NCBI GenBank assembly: GCA_047967505.1
Contig: CM106538.1
Source: Dipteris shenzhenensis
Lineage: Eukaryota; Polypodiophyta; Polypodiopsida; Gleicheniales
Reading direction: 5' to 3' (one strand)
Length of the DNA: 64,000 bases
Numbering within the stretch: position 1 is the first letter of the stretch; each line of letters opens with the position of its first letter. The notes under the pieces are model-generated. The model was not told the origin of the DNA and made no database searches. It saw nothing but the letters and a program-made list of their open reading frames with translations. This document shows positions 30,721 to 44,640 of this stretch, piece by piece. The position numbers were made by a program, and so were the translations under genes.

Positions 30721-33690
30721 CTTCACCTCTCTGTCACTCAGGTTCACCTCTCTGTCACCCATGTTCACCTCCAGGTCACCCCTGTTCACCTCTAGGTCAC
30801 CCCTGTTCACTCCTCTGTCAACTTCCCATGTTCACCTCTCTGTCACCCATGTTCACTCCCAGGTCACCCCTGTTCTCTCCTAAGTCAATTCCCCATGTTC
30901 ACTTCTCTGTCACCCATGTTCACCTCCAGGTCACCCTTGTTCACTCCTAGGTCACCCCTGTTCACTCCTCTGTCAACTTCCCATGTTCACCTCTCTGTCA
31001 CCCATGTTCACTCCCAGGTCACCCCTGTTCACTCCTATGTCAACTCCCCATGTTCACCTCTCTGTCACCCATGTTCACTCCTAGGTCACCCCTGTTCACC
31101 TCCAGGTCACCCCTGTTCACTCCTATGTCAACTCCCCATGTTCACCTCCAGGTCACCCTTGTTCACTCCAAGGTCACCCCTGTTCACTCCTCTGTCAACT
31201 TCCCATGTTCACCTCTCTGTCACCCATGTTCACTCCCAGGTCACCCCTGTTCACTCCTATGTCAACTCCCCATGTTCACCTCTCTGTCACCCATGTTCAC
31301 TCCTAGGTCACCCCTGTTCACCTCCAGGTCACCCCTGTTCACTCCTATGTCAACTCCCCATGTTCACCTCTCTGTCACCCATGTTCACTCCTAGGTCACC
31401 CCTGTTCACCTCTAGGTCACCCCTGTTCACTCCTCTGTCAAATCCCCATGTTCACCTCTCTGTCACCCATGTTCACCTCCAGGTCACCCCTCTTCACTCC
31501 TAGGTCACCCCTGTTCACTCCTATGTCAACTCCCCATGTTCACCTCTCTGTCACCCCTGTTCACTCCCAGGTCACCCCTGTTCACTCCTCTGTCAACTCC
31601 CCATGTTCACCTCTCTGTCACCCATGTTCACTCCCAGGTCACCCCTGTTCACTCCTATGTCAACTCCTGTTCACTCCTCTGTCAACTCCCCATGTTCACC
31701 TCTCTGTCACCCATGTTCACTCCTAGGTCACCCCTGTTCACCTCCAGGTCACCCCTGTTCACTCCTATGTCAACTCCCCATGTTCACCTCTCTGTCACCC
31801 ATGTTCACTCCTAGGTCACCCCTGTTCACTCCTAGGTCACCTCTGTTCACTCCTATGTCAACTCCTGTTCACTCCTATGTCAACTCCCCATGTTGACCTC
31901 TCTGTCACCCATGTTCACCTCTCTGTCACCCATGTTCACCTCCAGGTCACCCCTGTTCACTCCTATGTCAACTCCCCATGTTCACCTCTCTGTCACCCAT
32001 GTTCACTCCTAGGTCACCCCTGTTCACCTCTAGGTCACCCCTATTCACTCCTCTGTCAAATCCCCATGTTCACCTCTCTGTCACCCATGTTCACCTCCAG
32101 GTCACCCCTCTTCACTCCTAGGGGTGCCCATGTTCACCTCTAGGTCACCCCTCTTCACTCCTAGGTCACCCCTACTCACTCCTATGTCAACTCCCCATGT
32201 TCACCTCTCTGTCACCCATGGTCACTCCCAGGTCACCCCTATTCACTCCTATGTCAACTCCCCATGTTCACCTCTCTGTCACCCATGTTCACTCCTAGGT
32301 CACCCCTGTTCACCTCCAGGTCACCCCTGTTCACTCCTATGTCAACTCCCCATGTTCACCTCTCTGTCACCCATGTTCACTCCTAGGTCACCCCTGTTCA
32401 CCTCTAGGTCACCCCTGTTCACTCCTCTGTCAAATCCCCATGTTCACCTCTCTGTCACCCATGTTCACCTCCAGGTCACCCCTCTTCACTCGTAGGTCAC
32501 CCCTGTTCACTCCTATGTCAACTCCCCATGTTCACCTCTCTGTCACCCCTGTTCACTCCTCTGTCAACTCCCCATGTTCACCTCTCTGTCACCCATGTTC
32601 ACTCCCAGGTCACCCCTATTCACTCCTATGTCAACTCCTGTTCACTCCTCTGTCAACTCCCCATGTTCACCTCTCTGTCACCCATGTTCACCCCTGTTCA
32701 CCTCCAGGTCACCCCTGTTCACTCCTATGTCAACTCCCCATGTTCACCTCTCTGTCACCCATGTTCACTCCTAGGTCACCCCTGTTCACTCCTAGGTCAC
32801 CCCTGTTCACTCCTATGTCAACTCCTGTTCACTCCTATGTCAACTCCCCATGTTGACCTCTCTGTCACCCATGTTCACCTCTCTGTCACCCATGTTCACC
32901 TCCAGGTCACCCCTGTTCACTCCTATGTCAACTCCCCATGTTCACCTCTCTGTCACCCATGTTCACCTCTCTGTCACCCATGTTCACCTCCAAGTCACCT
33001 CTGTTCACTCCTATGTCAACTCCCCATGATCACCTCTCTGTCACCCATGTTCACTCCTAGGTCACCCCTATTCACTCCCAGGTCACCCCTGTTCACTCCT
33101 ATTGTCAACTCCCCATGTTCACCTCTCTGTCACCCATGTTCACTCCTAGGTCACCCCTGTTCACCTTCAGGTCACCCCTGTTCACTCCTATGTCAATTCC
33201 CCATGTTCACTTCTCTGTCACCCATGTTCACCTCCAGGTCACCCTTGTTCACTCCTAGGTCACCCCTGTTCACTCCTCTGTCAACTTCCCATGTTCACCT
33301 CTTTGTCACCCATGTTCACTCCCAGGTCACCCCTGTTCACTCCTATGTCAACTCCTGTTCACTCCTATGTCAACTCCCCATGTTGACCTCTCTGTCACCC
33401 ATGTTCACTCCTAGGTTACCCCTGTTCACCTCCAGGTCACCCCTGTTCACCTCCAGGTCACCCCTGTTCACCTCCAGGTCACCCCTGTTTTCTCCCATGT
33501 CAACCCCCATGTTGACCTCTATGTCACCCATGTTCACTCCTCGGTCACCTATGTTCACTCCTAGGTCACCTCTGTGCACTCCTAGTTCACCCTTGTTCAT
33601 TCCTATATCACCCCCCAAGCTCACGCTCTGTCACCTATGCTCCTCCTTATGTCACCCCTTGTTCCTCCCCTGTTCACCCTAGGTTACCTC
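30721..33690 (+). repeat. 3-kb minisatellite, 21- and 25-bp units in an 88-bp higher-order repeat
   Basis: Units share (A/T)GTCACCC(A/C)TGTTCAC; four common types are CTCTCTG-, TCCTAGG-, CTCCAGG- (21 bp each) and TCCTATGTCAACTCCCC- (25 bp). The frequent order 21+21+21+25 gives an 88-bp repeat, for example from 31050 to 31138. The 21-bp units keep reading frames open, so long Met-Phe-Thr-Ser-Pro ORFs (up to 384 codons) appear; I treat these as by-products. Copies diverge toward the right end (33480-33690). It starts 213 bp after the pol stop, so it may be the 3' UTR tandem array of the gypsy element. Confidence 0.95.
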
Positions 33691-33977
33691 TTGCCGCTTT
33701 CACCCTCAGTCACCTATAGGCACACCAATGTCACCCCTTGTTCATCCTTGGTTCACCCTTGGTTCATCCCTCCTTCAGCCTCATTCAGCCTCATTCACCT
33801 CTATAACACCCTGATCCAATATCCTATACAAGAGAGAGAGTAAAATTCAAACTCCAATTTTCCCACCGTGTTCATTCAAATATTTCCTCTTGCCCACACC
33901 GCTTTTTCTCTCACCTACCCCCTCCCACCAAGGCTATATTTAGCCACCAAATTCAGCGTCTGTCCTTTATCTCCCAA
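33691..33977. other. Transition region after the minisatellite
   Basis: Decayed TTCACC/TTCATCC words to about 33790, then C/T-rich sequence. No gene. Confidence 0.4.
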
Positions 33978-34106
33978 TTCCAACCAGTGCTATATTTAGC
34001 ATCTGGCTAAACTCTCCCAATTCCAACCAGTGCTATATTTAGCATCTGGCTAAACTCTCCTAATTCCAACCACTGCTATATTTAGCATCTGGCTAAACTC
34101 AGCGTA
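33978..34106 (+). repeat. 43-bp tandem repeat, three copies
   Basis: Copies start at 33978, 34021 and 34064, each with TTCCAACCAGTGCTATATTT (third copy CAC for CAG) and AGCATCTGGCTAAACTC. A fourth, partial copy (GGCTATATTTAGCCACC) lies at about 33932. Confidence 0.9.
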
Positions 34107-34239
34107 GATCCTTGGGATCAGCTCATCCACCTCCTCCACCGCATCTTGCAGCCCACTCATGCTATTTTTGGCTTACTTTTCTAAAGTTGGATCTCTTGGT
34201 TATGTATTTATGGCTGTCCCCCCCCTCCAAACAACGAAA

Positions 34240-34570
34240 CCATACACAGCCTCCCCTCCAATGCCTTCTCCTGCAGCCTCCCTCCTTCTCCTGCAGCCTC
34301 CCTCCAGCGCTTTCTCCTGCAGCCTCCCTCCTTCTCCCTCCATCGCATATCTCCTGCAGACTGTCATCGCAACCCTCCTGCTGCAGCCTGCAACCTCCCC
34401 TCCAACGCCTTCTCCTGCATCCCTCCTCCTGCAGCCTCCCTCCAGCGCTTTCTCCTGCAGCCTCCCTCCTTCTCCCTCCATCGCATATCTCCTACAGCAT
34501 CGCAACCCTCCTGCTGCAGCCTCCTCCTTCTCCTGCAGCCTCCCTCCATCGCAATCCTCCTACAGCCTTC
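34240..34570 (+). repeat. C/T-rich duplicated block (~137 bp)
   Basis: The segment starting CTCCCTCCAGCGCTTTCTCC occurs at 34299 and 34436, continuing through CCATCGCATATCTCCT. Many CTCCTGCAGCCTCC words are interspersed. Confidence 0.8.
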
Positions 34571-34580
34571 TCCTGCAGGC

Positions 34581-34730
34581 TCTCCCTCCATCGCCACCCT
34601 ACGGCTCTCCCTCCATCGCCACCCTACGGCTCTCCCTCCATCGCCACCCTACAGCTCTCCCTCCATCGCCACCCTACAGCTCTCCCTCCATCGCCACCTT
34701 ACAGCTCTCCCTCCATCGCCATCCTGTAAC
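34581..34730 (+). repeat. 25-bp tandem repeat, six copies
   Basis: Copies at 34581, 34606, 34631, 34656, 34681 and 34706, unit TCTCCCTCCATCGCCACCCT plus ACGGC or ACAGC. The first two copies have CGGC and the later ones CAGC. Confidence 0.92.
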
Positions 34731-34742
34731 CTCTTCAATTCC

Positions 34743-35053
34743 TCATTTGCTACCTCATGAGAAGGAGCATTTTTCCATGGCCTACACTTCCTCTTATTCT
34801 CTTCTTGAAAGAAAGGCATTAAACAAGAGCGAGTGTGTTGTATCATACTTTGATCCCAATGCAAAATACAAGATCTTTCTTTCTCTACAATAATAATGTC
34901 AAGGCCACCATTGTACACTGTCCTTATAACCTTCCAATTGGCCTGAGCTTCATCTACCATGAATCCTCTAAAGTTTGGTTTTTGAAGTCCTTTCCTCTCC
35001 ATGGCTGCATTAAGCATTTCACAAAATGAAACCTGGGCCATTGTGTCCTCCAC
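34743..35053 (-). pseudogene. Possible transposase-type fragment
   Basis: Minus-strand open frame with FRGFMVDEAQANWKVIRTVY and ERSCILHWDQSM. From memory, MADxAQANWxAVRxVY followed by ERTCxFHWxQS occurs in a MULE-like transposase family of seed-free plants; I cannot verify it here. The frame degenerates into the 25-bp repeat at its end. Fragmentary and probably dead. Confidence 0.3.
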
Positions 35054-35466
35054 TTTAAAGTCACATGTGGCTATTATGAGAAGCTCTTAAACATACGAGT
35101 CATAAACATGAGCACCCATGGTTGCACAACCATTAATTTGATGGCAATGGTCCACACACCCCCCAAACTTCTCTAAGTTTCCTCCTAGCTACATTCTATT
35201 CACCAAGTCAACCCCAGAGGCAGGTCCCATGGTGGACATCTTGAAGACATGGCCTTGACTTTTGCTATTTTCATCTAATTGGCCTGGAAACAAGACACTA
35301 TGTATATATTCAAACATTTATCTCTTCTTAAGCTCCAAAATGCTAGAGTAATCATCACTACCAAGCCTTTGTGTGGCTCTTTCTTTTTGCATCCATCATC
35401 CAACTCTAAGATACCACAAAGCAAAGCAAAATTTATTTTAGTATAGCAAGCCACCCATGATTCTTA
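35054..35466. other. Gene-free stretch
   Basis: No supported feature; may be a decayed part of the minus-strand transposase-like gene. Confidence 0.3.
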
Positions 35467-36641
35467 TTATTCAAAGCAATTTATGCAAAGATATAGACTA
35501 TGCTTCACATACCTCTTCTTGTCATTCAAAGGCTCAATCGAATGGAACACTTGAAGCAATTCGTCTTCGGGCATGTAGGTAGCTTGGTCACTACCTGCTA
35601 TATATAACAATGATTTCAATATAATATCATTCATTATACTTTGCATCGTATTTCTCAGACCACCCACTGACGGGCAATGTTGGACCTTCTCAGCAACAAC
35701 TTTTTTCATTTATGAGGAAGTCTCACAAGATGGTGCACTTCCCAATGGATGGTCATGCATACCCGTGTATAGCACCTCATGTATAAACTTTGCCTTCAAT
35801 CTTGGGGATACAATAATAAATAGTTGCGAAGCAAGCTTTGACCTTGGATGCAAAATCTTTGCAATGCACATGCAATACCCCTCTCTTTTGTAGTTGTTTA
35901 CCACACAAGTCTCTCACCCATTAGGTCTCATTTCTCTCTCCCACACAAAGAAAATAAGGGCTTTCTTTGTTCAGAGATTGAAAATGTCTGATGCAAGAGG
36001 ATCTTTTAACAACCCTTGGAAATTGTGTATGTGTCGTAACATAGGGCATCTCTTGAAGGTTGCATCTCTTCCATCATGTTGTTTCCACTGTCAATAGGAG
36101 GTCATTCGAAAAAAACATCATCATCATATAGTTGTGGAAGGGTTTCCACAACCACTGTCCTTCTAACCTTGCCAAAACATTCTCTCAATTTAGATTTCAA
36201 AGGCAAAGCATTGAAAAGTTCCACAATTGAGTGTGACGCACATGTACCCTGATTTGTCTCAGAATTCATATCGTAGCCAGAAAAAGCAATTAGTTCACAT
36301 TCATTATCAGAGTCAAGTGAGATGATCCCTTTAATTCTCTAGTTCTCTTTTTGGATGCTAATGGCTCTAATATGTTAATGAATAACATGACCAAGATTAA
36401 ATGCAGGACCATTTGGTGTCGCACACTTAGTCAAAATGATATTTACACGTTCGTCTCCTTTGTCCTCTACAACATGTTCTAACAAAAGAGGGCCCTCCTT
36501 GAACCCAAGTCCTTCACAAAGCACCTTCTCCTCCACTAATGAGAGACCACCTTGCGGTCTGATGATGAGCTCTTTTCCACTAGTAGCTTTGACAGTAATG
36601 TGACGGCATGCCAAACATGAATCACCTCCAATTGAAGCCAT
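35467..36641 (-). pseudogene. Minus-strand decayed coding traces, unidentified
   Basis: Two adjacent frames at 35710-35904 and 35467-35709 are the same frame separated by one stop (HPRSKLASQLFIIVSPRL; then YMPEDELLQVFHSIEPLND). A further one at 36375-36641 has a CLACRHITV segment. Together with 34743-35053 they may be one broken gene running leftward. Product not recognised. Confidence 0.25.
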
Positions 36642-37540
36642 GTAAATGGGAATGCTGGACTCAAAATTTGCAAGTAGGACCTAGGAAAGGAAGAGTGAAC
36701 AAAAGAGAAGTATATGTGAGAACCACATTGGAGAGACTAAGAATCCAACAGAAGGATCATGGAGAGACACAAAAACAAATGAGTTTGTGAGTATAGTTGG
36801 GCTATCCACCTTGTATTTTGACTTGATTTCCATAATAAATACTCACGAGTTTAAATCACATTAGTATCACAATGCAATGATCTTACGATTCGGATACGAA
36901 TCCTAGTATTAATTCTCTTGGTACAAAAACCACCAATTTGTAATTACTACCACTATTGTCGTCTCTCCGCAACATTCCCTTAAAATCATTTCATAATGTG
37001 CATGCACTTATGGTGGAGGCACATATATGAAACTCTTCATGGCAGCAGCAGCATTTGAGTCATCAATGGAAGCACGTTTGTAGCTAATTAGTTTGCATTG
37101 GAAAACCCCCATTTGTGCATGGTTCCTACACCTATAGGCTGTAACTCACAAATAAATGTTTTAATGGTGCATTGAATCGCCATTAAACCTCGCAGTTTTG
37201 CATGTCACAAAGCTTTAAATGTTGCATGTAGTGGATATTACCTTAATGAATCCAACATATGGAAAGGTGCTCGATAGCACTATGTCATTCACTGCCTGGG
37301 GAGCGTGGTAGTCACCCTTCAATTGATTTGCACGGTGTGGAGGGCATGTGCATTGAAGGATCACTTTCTTCCTTTCTCTCGCACAAGCACTTTAGCTAAC
37401 AGAATGGTCTTGGTAGCCAAGTATGTTGTGCTCAATCTTATCCCTGATTGTAAGAACTTCGTGGAAATTGCCATCTATTATCGTGTGAGAAGGCCAAGCT
37501 TGAAAACGCCTCCCCTTCGTGATATATGAGATGGTGATAT
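36642..37540. other. Gene-free stretch
   Basis: AT-rich sequence without a supported gene. ACAGAATGGTCTTGGTAGCC at 37398 belongs to the dispersed repeat described next. Confidence 0.3.
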
Positions 37541-38020
37541 GTGAGGAGCGTTAGCTGCAAGCCTAGTTCCATCGGCGGAATGGTCTTGACAGCCAGTCTA
37601 GTTTCTTTTGAGTAGTGGTTGAATCATACCACTCATACCCTCTGCATTGTAAGTGTTTTTGCTCTCTTGTAGACGTGATTAGCTAAATCATAAATATAAG
37701 TTTCCAGCAGCTACGATTGGGTGCTAATGCAACTTTTGAACTTAATAACAACTCCCAATATCGTCGACATAGAGTTTTGAAAATTGGGTCATCACGTAAG
37801 TTTTTTTGTCGACGGAATCGTATTGGCAGCCGACATAGATCATTATCAATGATGTACACTTGGAAGCATTTCAAACTTGGCAATGTTCAATCCTCTATCA
37901 ATCTCTTTCATGTCAAGGCAAAAGGCAAAAGCTATACTTCAAGAGCCTTAGCTGCAGCCACCATTCCGCCGACAGAATGGTCTTGGTAGCCGCCACGTTT
38001 ATATCCTGGATATGGTGCCC
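37541..38020 (+). repeat. Dispersed partial copies of the 107-bp repeat family
   Basis: GCGTTAGCTGCAAGCC with CGGCGGAATGGTCTTGACAG lies at 37547-37600. GCTGCAGCCACCATTCCGCC with ACAGAATGGTCTTGGTAGCC lies at 37950-37995. Both share the core of the tandem copies at 38.6-38.9 kb. Confidence 0.65.
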
Positions 38021-38597
38021 CATCTGCCTGCTATGGCTAGCTACCTCACTAGCTTGCCTTACGTACTCCTCATTTCTCAGGTCCGCTTGAGCTTTCTCTT
38101 ACTCACTCTGTGCTTTCTCTTTTGTGCCATCCCTACACACGTACCTTGCCGACTCAAGGTGCTCTACTGACTACTCAACGAGTTTGTTTTCCTTGGCCTC
38201 ACTAGTGCCTTTTGCTTGATTACTGCCTGCTCTATTTGTGCTTTCTCTTGCGTGTTGTCTCTAGCTGCACTTGTGCTTCTTAGGAATTCTCCGATTTTGA
38301 GCGTTCAATCTTCTATCCTTCTCTCCTTGAAACATGTCTTCTTTACGGCATTGAAGTCTCTAGACTTGGTGTGATGGTCTGCAGTTTCTTACCAATGTCT
38401 TTATTACTTCCAGCAGCTTTGATTTGGTGCATGATGCAAGTTACTACATGACATCCCCTAATAGCGTCAACCAAGCAATCCATTTGTCTTTGGATTGAAA
38501 ACTCAGGTTTTTTCTTCAATCTTTCGTGGTTCTCTCCCAAGTGAAAATATCCATCTATCGACTCCTTTTTCTGCTATCTAGTCAAGCGTAGGGTGAA
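38021..38597. other. Gene-free stretch
   Basis: T/C-rich sequence (many CTTTCTCTT and TGCCT words). A minus-strand 65-codon ORF at 38343-38540 has no motif. Confidence 0.3.
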
Positions 38598-38925
38598 ACC
38601 TATTTGAGGAGTGTTAGCTGCAAGCACCGTTCTGCCGGCGGAAGGGTCTTGGGAGCCAATATAGTTCAAACTTTAGTGATGTTTGAATCGTACAAAAAAA
38701 TGAATGTAATTTGAGGAGTATTAGCTGCAAGCACCGTTCTACCGGCGGAAGGGTCTTGGAAGCCAATATAGTTCAAACTTTAGTGATGTTTGAATCGTAC
38801 AAATAAAGCATGTAATTTGAGAAGTGTTAGCTGCAAGCACCGTTTTGCCGACGGAAGGGTCTTGGAAGCCAATATAGTTCAAACTTTAGTGATGTTTGAA
38901 TCGTACAAATAATGCATGTAATAAG
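38598..38925 (+). repeat. 107-bp tandem repeat, three copies
   Basis: TTAGCTGCAAGCACCGTT begins at 38614, 38721 and 38827 (periods 107 and 106). Each is followed by GGAAGGGTCTTGG and by AGTTCAAACTTTAGTGATG, then TTTGAATCGTACAAA. Copies 2 and 3 are the most alike. Confidence 0.93.
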
Positions 38926-41425
<2,500 letters not shown>

Positions 41426-41684
41426 GCTCACCATTTTTGTTGTGCACTCCAAAAGATGCTCGCCAAAAAAATGCACCCTCATTAAAGAGGCAATCTCTGA
41501 GAATATGAATACGTGTACATTAGTAATCTAATAGAATATGTCTTTATGGGCCTTGTATGCAACCATCAAGTATGGGAGTGTTCATAAATCAAGTGTGAAG
41601 TGTAAATCAAAGTGAGTAATCTCTCTAACTAGCCAATTGAGGGTTTCCTCATCAGTGATCAATTGGAAGTCTATGCTCCCTAAT

Positions 41685-43872
41685 CTATCCTTTGCTCGCA
41701 GCATCATGTATCCATTTCCTGTAAACAAATCGAGAAATAAATGTAGGTGTATTGGTTGATTTATCTATAGAGGTAATCAACAAACACAAAGTACAATGGT
41801 TAATCTCTCCCTGCACTTTTGGTGTCTCCAAGAGTGATGGGGACTTTTCAAAGTTCTTGATCTTCTTCCAAGCTACTTGTAATCGCCTTTGTTTTTGCAA
41901 ATTTTATGTATCTAGCTCCATGTCTTTAGAGGAAATATAGTGGAAAAAAGTTTGCAATCTTGAACCAAACCTCCATTAGAGAGTCCAAGGCTCCTTTACA
42001 TCATAATTTTTCCTAGCAATAGGACCCAGCCCTATTTGCAGTTCCACTCGTAAGGGTTTATATGCAACCACTTGATTGTCTAGTGTTAAAACAAATCCCC
42101 ATTTGTTATTTATAAAGGTAGCAAAATCCTTATGAAAAAGGCACTCATTCCCCTTTCCAACTCTAAAATTCCATTCGGGTCTACAAAGAATAGCAGAGCT
42201 AGACTTTTAGTGAAAGTCCATCCAAAGCCAATTGAGTACAAAGAATCATGTAAATCATAAAGGCCATGAAGATAAAAGAAATCGGCATGCATTTCTTTAG
42301 AGAAAATAGTTCCAGTAATAAGTTATCAAACAATACACGTATGAATAGTCAAGAAGCCTTTCTATTGCATATTATTGTGGATCTAGTATGAGGTAATATG
42401 TTAATCTCTCTTTGGACATCAAAACATACCTACCACACATCATTCCTTGTCATCATACAAAAGTTGGAGAAAAGTTGTCAAACTAGGAAGTTATTGTTGT
42501 TGGCATTAGTATATGAAATGGATTTCTCTCCTCTTGAGACTTTAGTATGCCATACTTATGAATCCAAGCTATCTAAGTGGACCAAGCTCTCCGATGAAGT
42601 CTTCCAATCAATCAATTTACTAGTACTATGGCCCCTCGAGGGGTACGAAGTGCCATGTGCATGTCCACGAGTCATCCCGATGCATCCAGCAAACCTTGCC
42701 CTCTTTGTTGGACCAAATGCCTTCAGTGGTTGCATCTCTGGTGATGTCAACATGAGCTCTCCATAAGAAATCACCCTTGGGGAAGGCTGTGGGAGTAGCA
42801 GAGCTTGCATATTCTTCTCAAGGTTCTTTATAGTTGTGAGCACCAGCTCCCTCATGTAGTGAAAATTAAATGAAGCTTTACAAAATTGCACCATGTCATG
42901 GGACTTCATAGAAAGGGAAAAGAGTTGAAAGATCCTTTGAGGGGATGGTTTGGAAAGAAAGGCGGCATATTGCTAGAAATATAGCAAATTGTGTGTCCAT
43001 ACCAAAGGGGATGGGCCGTTGTAGTTCATCCTCTCCTCTAAGCATCTACACTTCAAGCAAGGTCCACCCAGATTAAAGATGTCATTTAAATACTTAGCAG
43101 TTTGTTTTTTTGTTTCTGAAATTTTGCTCCCTCTTATGTCTACCAAAGACTCCTATTGGCAAGGAGTGTCTACCAGTAGTAAAAGCTAACATAGGAAAGA
43201 AGTTTGTCAAGGCATAGTTATGGAGATGCAAATATGAAAACTTTGTGTAGCCCTTTTTGCTTCTACTTTTACAATTTTTGCAAAATCCAATAAATGTGGT
43301 AGAATCACCCGTGTCAGGAGAAAATGGTGCCAAAAGGTTCATATCATGAAGTTCCCCAAGTCTTGTTATCATAAGCCATGCATTCTACCTCTAGAACTCG
43401 AGGTGGGAAAAATGCATTTGTATAAATTTGAGTAGAACTTTTCTTTGGTGTTACTATTGCAGTCATTAATCTATCTAAAAATAATGTTTCCTACACCTCA
43501 TAAGAGAGGCCTTCCATGTCACAAAAAATCTGTGTTGTAAAATCTTGGAAGAACAAGCCTCCGGAATAGAGAAACACTTTAAACCAAGATTATCTAGTGA
43601 TAGTGGCCCTGATGGAGGGGGCAGGTTGGAGTATACATAGAGGTTTCTCATAGTTTCAAGGATTTCTCCATGAATTGGTCCATGGATGTAGCTAGTTGCT
43701 TGATGATGCTTATGGTCTTTTCCAAATTCCCTCTTCCAATTGCCAAATTTTTGCACCAATCATTGAAGGATAATTGTATAACTAACAACTTGATTGAATT
43801 TGGTTGGTCCCTTAGTTCTTGAAAGTCTATATCAATCATAGCCTCATGGACCTTTTTGTTGAGCATTGCCAT
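41685..43872 (-). pseudogene. Series of minus-strand coding traces, unidentified
   Basis: Successive minus-strand open frames at 43648-43872, 43475-43759, 43094-43372, 42556-42909, 42110-42292 and 41685-41900 are more frequent and longer than on the plus strand. They have ordinary protein composition (for example GFCKNCKSRSKKGYTKFSYL; VQGEINHCTLCLLITSIDKS). They may be pieces of one decayed gene or element running leftward. I recognise no family. Confidence 0.22.
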
Positions 43873-44451
43873 GATGGCCTGACAACCAAGAGAAGGGGCT
43901 AGTAGGGGCTCAGTATAGCCAAGGCCCCTTAAGTCTTAGTGCCAAGTATACCCCTGCTACAACAAATCAAGCCCTCCATTAGTCACGAAATTTTTCTCAT
44001 GCCATAATGGCCAGGCTAGTGTGTATTTTAATCTATCCAAAACTACCCTATTAGTACTAAAGACTCCAAAGGTATATCACTAAAGTAGCTGAAAAATACA
44101 AGATGTTTCCAACCAAAAAGGGAAAGATTTCCAATGCAACATATTCCATTTCTCAACCCAATTTTTCATGATAAGTGGCTAGTCAAAGTCCAAATGCAAG
44201 CTGGACCAACCTCAATAACTGCATGATACAATTATATCACAATATCCATACCTTAATAAATCAATGCAGAGAACTTATTTTTTATCCTCTTAAGCACCAA
44301 GAAGAGGGATTTGTCTTTGCCACTTTTAGTGTGGATCATTATCACATATCCTACAACAACCAAGTCTGCAACTATCTATTCACAACCTCTTTTAGGGGTT
44401 ACCATAATTCATGAGAAACTGTGACAAGAAGGAGTCAATCCTTTGCTGTAA
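43873..44451. other. Gene-free stretch
   Basis: A plus-strand 79-codon ORF at 44175-44414 has no recognisable motif. Nothing else seen. Confidence 0.35.
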
Positions 44452-44640
44452 ATTGAGCGCCCTCAATAAAGTGGTTGCAAATACTACCTAAGGAACAATA
44501 GAATAGTAAATTCTATATAGAGTATGTTCCCAAGCTCGCTCTATCCACCCTTAGTAAAGTGGTTGCAACAACTACCTAAGGAACAATAGTATAGTAAATT
44601 CTATATAGAATATGTTCCCAAATTCTCTCTATCCAAAAAA
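44452..44640 (+). repeat. 88-bp tandem duplication
   Basis: GTGGTTGCAA begins at 44471 and again at 44559. Each is followed by ACTACCTAAGGAACAATAG and GTAAATTCTATATAGA, with a TATGTTCCCAA end. Confidence 0.9.

Noticed and set aside
30895-33682. Long plus-strand ORFs (up to 384 codons) of Met-Phe-Thr-Ser-Leu-Pro repeats
   Set aside because: They arise because the minisatellite unit is 21 bp (divisible by three) without stops; several overlapping frames are open at once, and 25-bp units switch frame. No start context or non-repeat sequence supports a gene.
30721-33690. Dense AGGTCA/GGTCACC words like nuclear-receptor half-sites, and a CRISPR-like look
   Set aside because: Plants lack nuclear receptors, and the words are simply part of the repeat unit. 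There are no distinct spacers of constant length, so it is a minisatellite and not CRISPR.
34112-34893. Pro/Ser/Leu-rich ORFs of 205 and 244 codons
   Set aside because: They follow the CTCCCTCCATCGC repeats and their frames stay open only through the repeat composition.
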